Shown: positions 1-10,000, counted from the stretch's first letter. The stretch is 64,000 bases of DNA from Nitrosospira lacus (GCF_000355765.4 NZ_CP021106.3:186001-250000), one strand, 5' to 3'. Translations and numbers: made by a program. Notes: a model not told the origin generated them from the sequence alone.

Positions 1-841
1 AGCGGGTTTTCCCCTGCGCCAACCAGATGTCTTCACCCTCGTGGAGCAAACCAAAATCATTATCGCCAACCGGCATATCCAGGCCGAAAGTCATCTGCCT
101 TCTATCGGTCAATGCCATCGCGCGTACAAGAGGATCATCGCGGTTCAAAACCTGAACGCCGCCGCCCCCATGACCATTCCTTGTACCTCCCTGAAATATT
201 CTCGCCTTCGCAGCAGCGTAGTCGTCCATTCCCGCATAGCGGTCGAAATGGTCTTCACTTAGATTCAGCACTGTCGCCGCATCAGGATCAAGATTCCGGG
301 TGACTTCCAACTGAAAACTGGAAACCTCCAGTACCCATGCCTGCGGCTGCTTTCCCGAATCTTCCCGCCGCATCAGCGCATCCAGCACCGCCGGGCCGAT
401 GTTGCCTGCCACTTCGACGTCCCATCCCGCTTTCCTCATCATCGTCCCCGTCATGGCGGTTACCGTCGTCTTGCCGTTGGAACCGGTAATGGCCAGGATT
501 CTTGGTTTTTCCACGCCCGGTTGCTTGATTGCCAAAGCGAAAAGCTCCATGTCCCCCATCACGGTCACACCGTCCCTCACCGCCGCCTGCACCAGCGGCT
601 CCGCCACCGGCACGCCGGGACTGATGGCGACAAGGTCAAGACCGGCGAAGACCTCGGCCGCATAGGCGCCGGTGAATATCCGGGCGCGGGGGAGGATCTG
701 TTTTACACTTTCAAGACAGGGGGGTGCTGCACGGCTGTCAGCCGCACGCACATTCGCGCCCATACGCGACAGCCAGTTGACCATGGAGAGTCCGGTTTCA
801 CCCATTCCGAGCACCAGCACGGTTTTACCTCGCAAATTCAT
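1..841 (-). CDS. murD: UDP-N-acetylmuramoylalanine-D-glutamate ligase MurD (partial, 3' end outside window)
   Basis: Cytoplasmic peptidoglycan precursor ligase that adds D-glutamate to UDP-MurNAc-L-Ala using ATP. Reading from the ATG at 841 gives MNLRGKTVLVLGMGETGLS, the expected N-terminal nucleotide-sugar fold. A Mur-ligase P-loop (ITGSNGKTTV) follows, then NIGPAVLD and the SSFQLE motif. The frame is still open at position 1, so about 280 residues are present and the C-terminal domain is missing only because the window ends. It starts 13 bp after the mraY stop, in the expected dcw order, and is surely cotranscribed with mraY. Confidence 0.95.
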   Translation of the reverse strand, partial: MNLRGKTVLVLGMGETGLSMVNWLSRMGANVRAADSRAAPPCLESVKQILPRARIFTGAYAAEVFAGLDLVAISPGVPVAEPLVQAAVRDGVTVMGDMELFALAIKQPGVEKPRILAITGSNGKTTVTAMTGTMMRKAGWDVEVAGNIGPAVLDALMRREDSGKQPQAWVLEVSSFQLEVTRNLDPDAATVLNLSEDHFDRYAGMDDYAAAKARIFQGGTRNGHGGGGVQVLNRDDPLVRAMALTDRRQMTFGLDMPVGDNDFGLLHEGEDIWLAQGKTR

Positions 842-854
842 GCACTGATCTTCT

Positions 855-1940
855 TTATCTCAATTTCAACGACGACAATCCAAACAGCACCAGCATCATG
901 GTGATGATCCAGAAACGCACCACTACCTGGTTTTCCTTCCAGCCCTTCAATTCGTAGTGGTGATGCAGCGGCGCCATGCGAAAAATACGTTTGCCGACCA
1001 GCTTGAACGAAGCCACCTGCAGCATCACGGACAAGGTTTCCACCACGAAGACGCCACCCATGATGAGCAGCACAATTTCCTGGCGTACTATCACGGTCAC
1101 AATCCCGAGTGCGGCGCCAAGAGCGAGCGCACCGACATCACCCATGAATACTTCCGCCGGATAGGCGTTGAACCACAGAAAAGCGAGCCCCGCGCCCGCG
1201 AGCGCGCCACAGAAGACCGCCAACTCACCCGCATGGGGGATATGAGGAATGCCGAGATACTTCGCGAATACCGCGTGGCCAGCTACGTAGGCAAAGATTG
1301 CCAGGGCGCTGCTGATCATGACGGTGGGCATGATCGCCAGGCCATCGAGCCCATCAGTCAAGTTGACCGCGTTGCTGGTTCCCACGATGACGAAATAGGC
1401 GAGTGTCACAAAGCCGGCCACGCCAAGCGGAATTGCCACTTGCTTGAAGAACGGCACAATCATGGTGGTCTGCGCGGGCAGATCGGCCGTCAAGGCAAGG
1501 TATAGGGCCACCAAAACGGCAATTGCCGACTGCCAGAAGAGCTTTGCCCTGGCGGATAATCCCTTCGGATTGCGATACACCACCTTGCGGTAATCATCCA
1601 CCCAGCCGATTATGCCGAAACCCAGCGTAGTCACGAGCACCACCCATACATAACGATTGCTCAGGTCCGCCCAGAGTAAAGTGGAGATGGCAATGGATAC
1701 CAGTATCAGCGCACCGCCCATCGTGGGCGTGCCCGCCTTGACAAGATGACTCTGCGGTCCGTCATCGCGTACCGATTGGCCTATTTTATAGGCGGTGAGC
1801 TTGCGTATCATGGCGGGGCCGATGATGAACGAAATCGCCAGGGAGGTAAGTGCCGCAAGAACCGTACGCAGGGTGATATAGTTAAACACGTTGAATACAC
1901 GAATATCCTTCGCTAGCCATTGAGCGAGTTCTAGCAGCAT
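855..1940 (-). CDS. mraY: Phospho-N-acetylmuramoyl-pentapeptide-transferase MraY
   Basis: Integral membrane enzyme that transfers phospho-MurNAc-pentapeptide to undecaprenyl phosphate, making lipid I. The protein has about ten hydrophobic segments. It shows the paired catalytic aspartates (VDDYRK), the [10 protein letters not shown] loop and the terminal [12 protein letters not shown] motif. From the ATG at 1940 it is 361 residues, the normal family length, starting [13 protein letters not shown] at 1949 would add three residues and cannot be excluded. It lies 88 bp after murF in the dcw cluster. Confidence 0.96.
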   Translation of the reverse strand: MLLELAQWLAKDIRVFNVFNYITLRTVLAALTSLAISFIIGPAMIRKLTAYKIGQSVRDDGPQSHLVKAGTPTMGGALILVSIAISTLLWADLSNRYVWVVLVTTLGFGIIGWVDDYRKVVYRNPKGLSARAKLFWQSAIAVLVALYLALTADLPAQTTMIVPFFKQVAIPLGVAGFVTLAYFVIVGTSNAVNLTDGLDGLAIMPTVMISSALAIFAYVAGHAVFAKYLGIPHIPHAGELAVFCGALAGAGLAFLWFNAYPAEVFMGDVGALALGAALGIVTVIVRQEIVLLIMGGVFVVETLSVMLQVASFKLVGKRIFRMAPLHHHYELKGWKENQVVVRFWIITMMLVLFGLSSLKLR

Positions 1941-2028
1941 GGCGGCCACCCCGATAAGACTTCGTTCCTCGAAACCCGCAAGGAATCGGGCTGGATCCGC
2001 TTACTCATGATTTCAACATGATTAGAAT

Positions 2029-3396
2029 TCATAATTCCAACTCCTTGACCACCCGCTCCATTTGCATAAAGCGCGATCCCTTGATCAGAAATGTCACATT
2101 GGCTGCCAGATGACTTTTTGCCTCGGCCAGCAATTCCTCGATCTTTTCGAAATGCCTTGCTCCCGGACCAAATTTTGCCGCCGCACAGGCGCTCAATTCG
2201 CCCAGCGCAAATAATCTGTCAACTCCTGCGAGACGCGCTTCCTCACCGATGCGCTCATGAAAATCCCGCGCGCTTTCGCCCAGCTCACCCATGTCGCCAA
2301 GCACCAGCATTTTCTTACCCGGTGCCTTTGCCAGCACAGCCAGCGCGGCTTTAACCGACTCGGGGTTTGCGTTATAGCTGTCGTCTATCAATATCGCGTC
2401 ATGCAAGCCACGTTTTTTCTGCAGCCGCCCTTTTACTCCGCGAAACCCGCCGAGTCCTGACGCGATCACTTTTGCATCAATTCCCATGGCTACCGCTACA
2501 GCCGCCGCCGCCAGCGCGTTGCGCACATTGTGTTCACCTGGCACCTGCAATTTCACCTCTTCGGCTCCGTCAGGCAGAATCAACGTCATGCTGCTGCCAA
2601 GAAAATCGGACTGGTAGCGCGCGCTCACCTTGGGTTCTCCGCCAAGACCAAAATCCACCACCGTTCTGTTACCCGCGAGTTTTCGCCACAGCGGAGCGCT
2701 CGGGTCATCGGCATTGATGATGGCTATCCCGTGTGGATCGAGTCCCTCAAAAATCTCACCCTTGGCGCGAGCGACCGCCTCCAATGAACCGAGCCCTTCA
2801 ACATGCGCCACTCCCGCGTTCGTGATCAACGCTACGCCGGGCTTTGTCAGCCTGGCCAGATACCCAATCTCGCCCGCATGATTCATCCCCATTTCGATCA
2901 CCGCATAAATATGCCGCTGGCGCAATCGCAATAGCATCACCGGCACGCCGATGTCATTGTTAAGATTGCCTTCCGTCGCCAGTACCCGGTCTGAGCCATC
3001 CGCCCCGTCCGCCGCTCGCCGCAATATGGATGCGATCATTTCTTTTACCGTGGTCTTGCCGTTGCTGCCGGTCACTGCAACCACCGGAATACTGAAGCCA
3101 CTACGCCAATGCGCGGCCAGTTGCCCCAATCCCAGGCGAGTGTTCTCCACCAGGATCAGGGGGATTCCCGATGCCCGGCTTTCAGCTGCTGATTCCAGAC
3201 AAACCATTGCGGCGGCTGCACCCTTTTTCGTCACGTCGGCTAGAAAATCATGGCCATCGAATTTCTCTCCAGTCAGCGCGACAAATAAATCGCCGCTTCC
3301 CACCGTACGGCTATCGGTACTAACGGCTGTGAAGCGCGCATCTTGACCACGCCATTCGCCATGCAACGCCTGCGCCGCTTGCCGCACCGTCATCAT
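2029..3396 (-). CDS. murF: UDP-N-acetylmuramoyl-tripeptide-D-alanyl-D-alanine ligase MurF
   Basis: Cytoplasmic ligase that adds D-Ala-D-Ala to the UDP-MurNAc tripeptide. It is 455 residues long, usual for MurF. It has the Mur-ligase P-loop VTGSNGKTTVKEM, the NLNNDIGVP stretch, and ILIDDSYNANPES in the C-terminal half, a MurF hallmark. The start overlaps the murE stop by 4 bp. A second ATG follows immediately at 3393, so the true start is one of these two adjacent codons. Confidence 0.96.
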   Translation of the reverse strand: MMTVRQAAQALHGEWRGQDARFTAVSTDSRTVGSGDLFVALTGEKFDGHDFLADVTKKGAAAAMVCLESAAESRASGIPLILVENTRLGLGQLAAHWRSGFSIPVVAVTGSNGKTTVKEMIASILRRAADGADGSDRVLATEGNLNNDIGVPVMLLRLRQRHIYAVIEMGMNHAGEIGYLARLTKPGVALITNAGVAHVEGLGSLEAVARAKGEIFEGLDPHGIAIINADDPSAPLWRKLAGNRTVVDFGLGGEPKVSARYQSDFLGSSMTLILPDGAEEVKLQVPGEHNVRNALAAAAVAVAMGIDAKVIASGLGGFRGVKGRLQKKRGLHDAILIDDSYNANPESVKAALAVLAKAPGKKMLVLGDMGELGESARDFHERIGEEARLAGVDRLFALGELSACAAAKFGPGARHFEKIEELLAEAKSHLAANVTFLIKGSRFMQMERVVKELEL

Positions 3397-4982
3397 GTTT
3401 GCATCGTTGCTCTGATTAAGTCCCGCAGCGCCTGTCTTGCGACCTCGGCATCGCTGAACGGGAATTTTTTGCCGTCCACTTCCTGATACGTTTCATGTCC
3501 CTTTCCCGCGATTAACACGACATCATTTTTTTGCGCGCTCAGAATCGCCCGGTAGATAGCCGACCTCCGGTCTTCTTCGATGCGGTAACTGGCACCCGCA
3601 CCCGCCGCGATCTGGCCGATAATGACACCAGGATCTTCTTTCCGCGGATTGTCGCTGGTGATGATGACTTCATCGGCGAGGCGAGTCGCCACAGCGCCCA
3701 TTAAAGGGCGCTTGCCGCGGTCACGCTCGCCTCCGCAGCCAAATACACAGATCAATTTAGGGAGCGCGGTTCCCGGTTTTTCACTTGCACCTGAACCGGC
3801 ATGGAGAATTTCGCGCAATGCCACCAGCACTTTTTCCAGGGCATCCGGCGTATGAGCATAATCCACCACTATCAGTGGCTGATCATCCCCCCCTATCTGC
3901 TCCATTCTGCCCGCCACCGGCCGTACTTGCCGCAAGACCTGCACAGCGTCGGCGAGCCTGATGCCGCTGGCCAGCAAGGTAGCCAGCACTCCCAGCAAAT
4001 TTGAAGCGTTAAAGCTCCCCACCACGTTCGTTGCAAATCTCGAATACTCGGTTTCAAACCCCGTTTCAAACTCGATATCAAACTCCAGCCCTTGCGGGCT
4101 TAGTTTGAGATTCCGGCCCCGTACCACCCTGAATTTTTCCGAACTTCGAGGCTGAAGCGCCGGTTCGGTAAATCCATACCCGATCACCCTGGTCTCCAAG
4201 TCTGAAAGCTGTTGCGACAATTCGACACCGTACGCATCATCAAGGTTGAGTACGGCATATTTGAGTGCAGGCCAATGGAACAATCGTGCCTTTGCGGCGG
4301 CATATGCTTCCATGCTGCCGTGATAATCGAGATGATCACGCGAGAGATTGGTGAATACCGCGACCGCGAATGTCGATCCGCTGATACGCCCTTGCACTAT
4401 CCCATGCGACGACACTTCCATTGCCACGCACTGCGCGCCGCGCAACAAATAGTCCGCCATCTCCCGGTGCAACAGAACCGCATCTGGCGTGGTGTTGGCG
4501 GTCGATTCGAGTTCCCCGGGAAAACCGGCTCCCAACGTGCCGATGATTGCCGTCTTTTTGCCCAGCGCGGTCATGGCCTGGGCAATCCAATGACTGCAGG
4601 AGGTCTTGCCATTCGTTCCGGTAATGCCTATAAGCCAGAGTTTTTGCGACGGGTGACCATAAACATGATCGGCAATGGCGCCCGCCTGGGCTCGCAATCC
4701 GGCTATCGGTAAATTGGGCACTTGCCACTCGGGATCCCATGCGAAACCACGGCGTTCCCACAGTACCGCGTTTGCCCCCGCCGCTATCGCTTGAGGGATG
4801 TACCTGCGTGCATCCAGTTGTTCTCCGGCATATGCCAGAAAAGTATCTCCTGTCTTCACCATACGGCTATCCGTAACCAGGCTGCCGATTCTGACACCCA
4901 GATGATCAAGAGCGCGGAAATCAAAATGCGCCTTTGATCTGGCCGTGAATTTCGAATCTCCAACTCCGGATTCTGGGTTCAT
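3393..4982 (-). CDS. murE: UDP-MurNAc-L-Ala-D-Glu:meso-diaminopimelate ligase MurE
   Basis: Adds the third stem-peptide amino acid in the cytoplasm. The P-loop ITGTNGKTS is present. SDNPRKEDP contains the DNPR motif that in known MurE enzymes selects meso-diaminopimelate rather than lysine, so a DAP-type wall is inferred. At 529 residues it is slightly long, with extra residues before the first domain and a short insert after position 400. The ATG at 4982 overlaps the ftsI stop by 4 bp, implying translational coupling. Confidence 0.96.
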   Translation of the reverse strand: MNPESGVGDSKFTARSKAHFDFRALDHLGVRIGSLVTDSRMVKTGDTFLAYAGEQLDARRYIPQAIAAGANAVLWERRGFAWDPEWQVPNLPIAGLRAQAGAIADHVYGHPSQKLWLIGITGTNGKTSCSHWIAQAMTALGKKTAIIGTLGAGFPGELESTANTTPDAVLLHREMADYLLRGAQCVAMEVSSHGIVQGRISGSTFAVAVFTNLSRDHLDYHGSMEAYAAAKARLFHWPALKYAVLNLDDAYGVELSQQLSDLETRVIGYGFTEPALQPRSSEKFRVVRGRNLKLSPQGLEFDIEFETGFETEYSRFATNVVGSFNASNLLGVLATLLASGIRLADAVQVLRQVRPVAGRMEQIGGDDQPLIVVDYAHTPDALEKVLVALREILHAGSGASEKPGTALPKLICVFGCGGERDRGKRPLMGAVATRLADEVIITSDNPRKEDPGVIIGQIAAGAGASYRIEEDRRSAIYRAILSAQKNDVVLIAGKGHETYQEVDGKKFPFSDAEVARQALRDLIRATMQT

Positions 4983-6715
4983 ACATCACCCTTCAACTCT
5001 GGCACCGCGGTAAACGACATGACGTTATTGGCGGGCGCGTCATACGGAACGTTCCGCATGCGCAAGGCGCCCTCCATGACCCGGCTGAATACGGGCGCCG
5101 CCACCGCGCCGCCAAAATACTGGCCCGCGGACGGTTCATCCAGCATCACCGCAATGACAAATCGCGGACTGGAAGCTGGTGCATAGCCGACAAACGTCGA
5201 TAGGTAACGGTTTTTTGCGTAACCGTTACCCTCCAATTTATGCGCCGTGCCGGTTTTGCCCGCTACCCGGTAACCATTGATCTGGGCTTTCGGTGCAGTA
5301 CCCCCCGGTTGTGCCACCATCTCCAGCATCCTGCTCACCGCGAGAGCGGTATCCCGCGATACCACCTGCTTACCCGCCACGGGTGCATCAAGCCTCAATA
5401 GCGACACGGGCTTCAATTCACCCTCGGCGGAGAATAAGGTATATGCACGCGCCAATTGCAGCAGACTCACGGCAATTCCGTGTCCATAGGACATGGTGGC
5501 CTGTTCGATGGGACGCCAGGTGTGGTATGGACGGAGCCTGCCGCTCACTTCTCCGGGAAATCCTGAACCGGTGGAAGCGCCAAACCCGGAATCGCTCAGC
5601 ATTTCCCATAACGTTTGCGGCGGCAGCGACAAAGCAATCTTTGCGGAGCCGACGTTACTGGATTTTTGGATCACTTGTGCCACTGTCAACGGACCTTCCT
5701 TATGCGCGTCGCGTATCGTGGCCTTGCCTATGGAGAACGTCCCAGGTCCAGTCTCAAATATGGTGTCGGGCTTTATTCCTCCCGCCTCCAGCGCTGCCGC
5801 TATGGTGAATGGCTTCAGGGTTGAACCGGGTTCGAATACATCGGTCAAGGCTCTGTTGCGGGCTCGCCCGCCATTCATTCGCGCGCGGTTATTGGGGTTG
5901 TACGCCGGCAGATTGACGAGCGCCAGCAACTCGCCTGTCTGCGCATCCAGCACCACAATCCCCCCTGCCTTGGCTTTGTTGGCTTCAACCGCCTGTTTCA
6001 ATTCCCGGAAAGCGAGATACTGAATTTTGCTGTCTATGGACAGCGCTATATTTTGACCCGAGCGCGGAGCCCGGATACTTTCCACATCCTCGACCACACG
6101 TCCTTTACGATCCTTGATGACACGTCGGCTTCCAGGTTTGCCCGCCAGTTCATCCTGCCACGCCAGCTCTACTCCTTCTTGTCCGTTATCGTCGATATCG
6201 GTAAAGCCAAGCATATGAGCCGTCAACTCGCCCGCCGGATAATACCGGCGATACTCACGTTTAAGAAATACACCCGGCAGATTGAGCTCGACCACCTTGG
6301 CTGCAACTTCTGGCGACAAGTGGCGCTTCAGGTACACGAAATCACGCCGCATGCCAGGTTGGGAGTCGTCCAGACGCCTGCGAATTTCCTTGGTATCCAT
6401 CTCGATCAGGCTTGCCAGTTTTTTTAATTGTTCCGGGGTTGCATTCATATCCTGTGGACTCGACCATACCGATTCCACTGGTGTACTGATCGCCAGCGGT
6501 TCCCCATGCCGATCCGTGATTATTCCTCGATCCGCGCTCATTTCGAGTGTGCGGCTGTAGCGCGACTCGCCTTTCTGCTGCAAAAAGCCGTTGTGCATCC
6601 CCTGCAAATAGGCCGCGCGCCCCGCCAATCCCATCAGGCCCAGCAGCAAGCAAGCTGCCAGCAAGCGCGAGCGTCCGGCTGGCAAGATAAGGCGCGGTGC
6701 ATGACGAGGCATCAT
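4979..6715 (-). CDS. ftsI: Division-specific peptidoglycan transpeptidase FtsI (PBP3)
   Basis: Class B penicillin-binding protein that cross-links septal peptidoglycan. It has a short cytoplasmic N-terminus and one transmembrane segment (about residues 17-33), then the pedestal domain. The transpeptidase motifs are complete: SxxK at 298-301 (STLK), SSN at 352-354 and KTGT at 487-490. The length of 578 residues is typical. The start overlaps the ftsL stop by 4 bp (ATGA). No catalytic residue is missing. Confidence 0.96.
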   Translation of the reverse strand: MMPRHAPRLILPAGRSRLLAACLLLGLMGLAGRAAYLQGMHNGFLQQKGESRYSRTLEMSADRGIITDRHGEPLAISTPVESVWSSPQDMNATPEQLKKLASLIEMDTKEIRRRLDDSQPGMRRDFVYLKRHLSPEVAAKVVELNLPGVFLKREYRRYYPAGELTAHMLGFTDIDDNGQEGVELAWQDELAGKPGSRRVIKDRKGRVVEDVESIRAPRSGQNIALSIDSKIQYLAFRELKQAVEANKAKAGGIVVLDAQTGELLALVNLPAYNPNNRARMNGGRARNRALTDVFEPGSTLKPFTIAAALEAGGIKPDTIFETGPGTFSIGKATIRDAHKEGPLTVAQVIQKSSNVGSAKIALSLPPQTLWEMLSDSGFGASTGSGFPGEVSGRLRPYHTWRPIEQATMSYGHGIAVSLLQLARAYTLFSAEGELKPVSLLRLDAPVAGKQVVSRDTALAVSRMLEMVAQPGGTAPKAQINGYRVAGKTGTAHKLEGNGYAKNRYLSTFVGYAPASSPRFVIAVMLDEPSAGQYFGGAVAAPVFSRVMEGALRMRNVPYDAPANNVMSFTAVPELKGDV

Positions 6716-7026
6716 GGTTTCAGTGCCTCCAAGGAATCGACGGATTTGGCGGAATCAGCCACACTCGTCAATGAGACAACCTGAACGCGTGAGGCATCGG
6801 GCACCTGCATGTGCAGTTGTCCCATGGCGATTTTTTCAATGCGCGTATGCATCGCCCACGTACTCTGTTCGAGTTGCAGTTGTCCCCATTCCACTGCCAG
6901 CCGCCCCGCCTGCTCCTGTTCCCTTTCCAGTTCCACAAAAAGCTTGCGCGCCTTGTGCTGTGAAGTCACAACACTCAGCGCGCAGGCGATGAGGATTAAA
7001 GTTAATAGAATATTTATCCTGATCAC
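6712..7026 (-). CDS. ftsL: Cell division protein FtsL
   Basis: Small bitopic divisome protein that pairs with FtsB and FtsQ. The 104 residues start at a GTG. There is one hydrophobic segment near the N-terminus (INILLTLILIACALSVV), then a charged helix likely to form a coiled coil (FVELEREQEQAGRLAVEW) and an IEKIA stretch typical of FtsL tails. Primary sequence is poorly conserved in this family, so the call rests on size, topology and position between rsmH (44 bp upstream) and ftsI (4-bp overlap). Confidence 0.9.
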   Translation of the reverse strand: MIRINILLTLILIACALSVVTSQHKARKLFVELEREQEQAGRLAVEWGQLQLEQSTWAMHTRIEKIAMGQLHMQVPDASRVQVVSLTSVADSAKSVDSLEALKP

Positions 7027-7070
7027 GTCGGTCTCTCATTAGCCGTGAACACCACGATAGCGAGCTTCCA

Positions 7071-8024
7071 CTAGGTTGTATTGACTCGCTCCGCCACTCG
7101 CATTACTGCGCTTCTTGCCCTGGGATTGAGCGCCAATTCGGTTGCACCCGGTCGTATCGCCTTGCCTACTAAACGCAATTTGTGATGACCCAGAAGCTGC
7201 ACCTCTTTTTCTCGTAGCGGCAGTCTGCGCGGCAGCTTGTCGGGATTTGCCGATTCACGCATAAAGCGTTTCACTAGCCGATCTTCCAGAGAGTGGAAAC
7301 TGATGACTACGAGCCGTCCTCCGGGATTCAGTATCTCCACGCATTGCGGCAAGGCCAGCGACAGCTTGTCGAGCTCTTGGTTGAGATAAATCCGTATAGC
7401 CTGAAAAGTGCGCGTCGCCGGATTCTGTTTTTCCCGGGTATGCTCGTGCGAACGCACGGCCGCCGCCACAATCGCAGCAAGCTGAAGGGTGGTAGCAACA
7501 GGCTGTCGCGCTCTTGCCGCAACAATCGCTCTTGCAATCTGTTTAGCAAACCGTTCTTCGCCATAGTTTCTTATCACCTCTTCCAAATGTACTTCAGAAG
7601 CGCAAGCCAGCCATTCTGCGGCGGTCTGTCCCTGGCTTGTATCCATGCGCATATCGAGCGGCCCGTCCAGCCGAAAGCTGAATCCACGCGACGCTTCTTC
7701 AAGTTGCGGCGAAGATACGCCCAAGTCCAGCAACACTCCATCCACCCGGTCTACGCTCAGCTGCCGCAACGCCTGCTCGATCCGCGAGAAACTGCCATGA
7801 ATCATGTGGAAACGGATATCGTTGATTGCCTGTCCCGCCGCCAGCGCAGCCAGATCTCTATCGAGCCCGATCAGTCTGCCGCTTTGCCCCAATCGTTCCA
7901 GTATCATCCGGCTGTGACCGCCACGCCCGAAAGTACCGTCGATATATATTCCATCCGGCTTGATGGCCAGCGCATCCACCGCTTCATGCGGCAAAACCGT
8001 AACATGTATGGACGTCTCGACCAC
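7071..8024 (-). CDS. rsmH: 16S rRNA (cytosine-1402-N4)-methyltransferase RsmH (MraW)
   Basis: SAM-dependent methylation of C1402 in the ribosomal P site. The sequence has [10 protein letters not shown] (SAM-binding loop), LDLGVSSPQ, the EERFAKQIA region, [10 protein letters not shown] and [10 protein letters not shown], all RsmH hallmarks. The open frame extends to 8135 but would then overlap mraZ by about 100 bp. The GTG at 8024, four bp after the mraZ stop, gives 317 residues, the usual length, beginning just before the conserved [10 protein letters not shown]. No strong ribosome site precedes it, so coupling to mraZ is likely. Confidence 0.94.
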   Translation of the reverse strand: MVETSIHVTVLPHEAVDALAIKPDGIYIDGTFGRGGHSRMILERLGQSGRLIGLDRDLAALAAGQAINDIRFHMIHGSFSRIEQALRQLSVDRVDGVLLDLGVSSPQLEEASRGFSFRLDGPLDMRMDTSQGQTAAEWLACASEVHLEEVIRNYGEERFAKQIARAIVAARARQPVATTLQLAAIVAAAVRSHEHTREKQNPATRTFQAIRIYLNQELDKLSLALPQCVEILNPGGRLVVISFHSLEDRLVKRFMRESANPDKLPRRLPLREKEVQLLGHHKLRLVGKAIRPGATELALNPRARSAVMRVAERVNTT

Positions 8025-8028
8025 GCCA

Positions 8029-8472
8029 TTACAGTGAAAAACCGTCAAGTTCTGCCGGAATACCGTCTTTGAAGGCGAGAGCATTATCCATTTGCAGATT
8101 CCATTTCTCCTCGTCCCACAATTCGAATTTCGCACCCTGTCCCACCAGCACCACGTCTTTGCTCAGACCGGCAAACTGACGCAAGAGAGGGGGTACCAGT
8201 ATGCGCCCGGCGCCATCCATATCCACATCACAGGCATTACCAATCAGAAGACGCTGCAGACCACGGATTTGTGGATTAAAACTGGAAAGACTGTTGAGCT
8301 TTTGCTCCAGAGGCTCCCATACGGGTTGCGGATATACCAGCAGGCACCGAGAGGGATCAGCGGTTACAACCAGACGGCCGGCACAAAAGGACATAAGTCC
8401 CTCACGGTATTTCGCGGGCACCGCGAGTCTACCCTTGTTATCCAGACTGATAGGTGTGCCGCCGCGAAACAT
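8029..8472 (-). CDS. mraZ: Transcriptional regulator MraZ
   Basis: Ring-forming DNA-binding protein that represses its own dcw promoter. The 147 residues hold two AbrB-like repeats, each with a DxxGR signature: [15 protein letters not shown] near residue 10 and [15 protein letters not shown] near residue 83. It is the first gene of the cluster. A purine-rich AAGGGAA lies a few bases before the ATG. The triple MraZ box is upstream at 8515-8540. Confidence 0.96.
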   Translation of the reverse strand: MFRGGTPISLDNKGRLAVPAKYREGLMSFCAGRLVVTADPSRCLLVYPQPVWEPLEQKLNSLSSFNPQIRGLQRLLIGNACDVDMDGAGRILVPPLLRQFAGLSKDVVLVGQGAKFELWDEEKWNLQMDNALAFKDGIPAELDGFSL

Positions 8473-8504
8473 CTTGTTCCCTTATTTTTTCGGAGGAAAT
8501 AGAT

Positions 8505-8540
8505 ATTATAATTTCCCCACTTTCTCCCACTTCTACCCAC
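8505..8540 (-). promoter_or_regulatory. mraZ promoter region with triple MraZ operator
   Basis: Read on the minus strand, three TGGGN repeats (TGGGT, TGGGA, TGGGG) occupy 8540-8515, separated by exactly 5 bp, which is the published MraZ-box layout. A TATAAT hexamer follows at 8510-8505, so the operator would cover the -35 region. This predicts MraZ autorepression of the whole dcw operon. No good -35 hexamer was seen; the repeats occupy its place. Confidence 0.85.
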
Positions 8541-9118
8541 TGTAATTAAAAACAATGGTGAAGTCAAGGGAATACAGGACTTTTTTGTTATGCGACAACG
8601 ACTTAAATTCAAAATTGACGAAAACTCATCAATTAGCAAATAAGTCATGCAAATAAAGGAGATATACAAACATATTAATGTGGTTTTTCCTCATAAAACA
8701 TTGCAGGACGCCACGACGAATACAGCGTGGTACTTCAAAAATCAACGCGGGGATTTGTTGACACATGGTGAGAGGGAGGGGCAACCGTCGTAATGCGCAG
8801 TGCCTTAACCCGGATATTTCACCAGACCGGCCCCAAGATTGTCGGAAGCGGGATGTAACGGTACTTGGCCGATAGTCAGGATTTATCCAGTTTGTACCGC
8901 CAGTCTTTCGGTGAGGTATCCAAGTTGCAAATCAGCAGCAGATTTGACCGGATTACAGTATCGAATTTTGATCATGCAAAAATCATATAAAGACAGAATG
9001 AACGAAAAATGGGAGCAAAACCACCTATCTCGCTGCCTGAGTTTGATCGCTATATAGTTAACATCCTACTGTTGTGGTGCTTTATTGTGAAGCATCGCTA
9101 TCTCAGTTATCGCCTGTT
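8541..9118. other. Gene-poor intergenic stretch between the dcw cluster and the nonulosonate-like cluster
   Basis: About 580 bp without a convincing gene. A 72-codon open frame on the plus strand (8839-9057) lacks a ribosome site and any recognisable motif. Around 8803-8827 the sequence (CCTTAACCCGGATATTTCACCAG) loosely resembles a transposon terminus, but no partner end or transposase was found. The base composition is A/T-rich. Confidence 0.5.
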
Positions 9119-10000
9119 CTAGGCACGTTTTTTCCATTTTAGCTTTTTCCGCTGAGGGAGTTCAATTTCAAGGATCTCTTGATTTTTGTATCTCAGAGCC
9201 TTGTAAACATTTCGTAAATCCCGAGCCATCCGACGTAAACCATCGGGCTCCAAAGAGGCTGAGTGGTCGGTTCCTTTCCAGGTGCGATCAAGGGTAAAAT
9301 GCCTCTCGATGATCTGAGCACCCAGGGTATAAGCAGCAACGTCGATACAAATTCCATTGTGGTGGCCTGAAAATCCAATTCCACCAATACGGGACTGATA
9401 GGTTTTGATCAACCTCTGGATCTCAAGTAGGCAAACATCCTCTGGAGGAACGGGATAGCCCGAGGTGCAGGCATAGAGGACTAAGCTCTTGGCTCGGCCC
9501 TTCTTTTCGAATAATTCCACAATTGCATTTTCTTCCTGATGCGTTGTCATTCCAACCGAGATGTCAATCTGGCCGGAATAGTGGGCACAAATATAACTCA
9601 AAAGTTCCTGGTTCGTATTGGTGGCCGACGGGATCTTTAAATAAGCGGGATCCAACGACAAAATCTCTTTCGCCGCCGTGATATCCCAAACTGAGCAACC
9701 ATAGCCGATTCCCAGTTCATCGCAATAACGCTTGAGCTCCCGGTGTTGATCGAGATCAAACTCTAGAAATTTACGGTGCTCCCCATAGGTATCACCGTAG
9801 GAATGCATTGGATTGGGATGTGGAGAATGATACTCTTCGTGAGTGAGAAGCTCATGGGTGGTCCGTTTTTGAAATTTAACAATATCGACGTTACAAAATT
9901 CTTTGGCAGTTCTGATAAATGTTTTTGCAATTTCAAAATCACCTTTATGGTTGCAGCCCACTTCGGCCACGACAACGGGTTTCTGATAAGACGTATTCAT
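9119..10000 (-). CDS. NeuB-like nonulosonate (sialic acid-type) synthase lacking the SAF domain
   Basis: NeuB-family enzymes condense phosphoenolpyruvate with an N-acyl hexosamine to make a nine-carbon sialic, legionaminic or pseudaminic acid. Seen here: VAEVGCNHKGD at the N-terminus, DIVKFQ, YLKIPSATNTNQELL, VGMTT, CTSGYPVPPED and IIERHFTLDRTWKGTDH, all aligning to NeuB barrel motifs. The usual SDH motif reads GFSGHHNG. The protein has 293 residues and stops where NeuB would continue into the C-terminal SAF (antifreeze-like) domain that helps bind substrate. The ATG at 10000 overlaps the SDR stop by 4 bp; another ATG lies at 10012. The substrate is unknown. Confidence 0.85.
   Translation of the reverse strand: MNTSYQKPVVVAEVGCNHKGDFEIAKTFIRTAKEFCNVDIVKFQKRTTHELLTHEEYHSPHPNPMHSYGDTYGEHRKFLEFDLDQHRELKRYCDELGIGYGCSVWDITAAKEILSLDPAYLKIPSATNTNQELLSYICAHYSGQIDISVGMTTHQEENAIVELFEKKGRAKSLVLYACTSGYPVPPEDVCLLEIQRLIKTYQSRIGGIGFSGHHNGICIDVAAYTLGAQIIERHFTLDRTWKGTDHSASLEPDGLRRMARDLRNVYKALRYKNQEILEIELPQRKKLKWKKRA

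Noticed and set aside
7071-8135. RsmH starting at 8135
   Set aside because: It would overlap mraZ by over 100 bp, and the family begins just before [10 protein letters not shown], at the GTG at 8024.
8800-8830. CCTTAACCCGGATATTTCACCAG resembling an insertion sequence terminus
   Set aside because: Only one end was seen, with no transposase or partner repeat; resemblance is from memory.
8839-9057. A 72-codon plus-strand frame in the mraZ upstream gap
   Set aside because: No ribosome site, no motif, and composition like the surrounding non-coding DNA.
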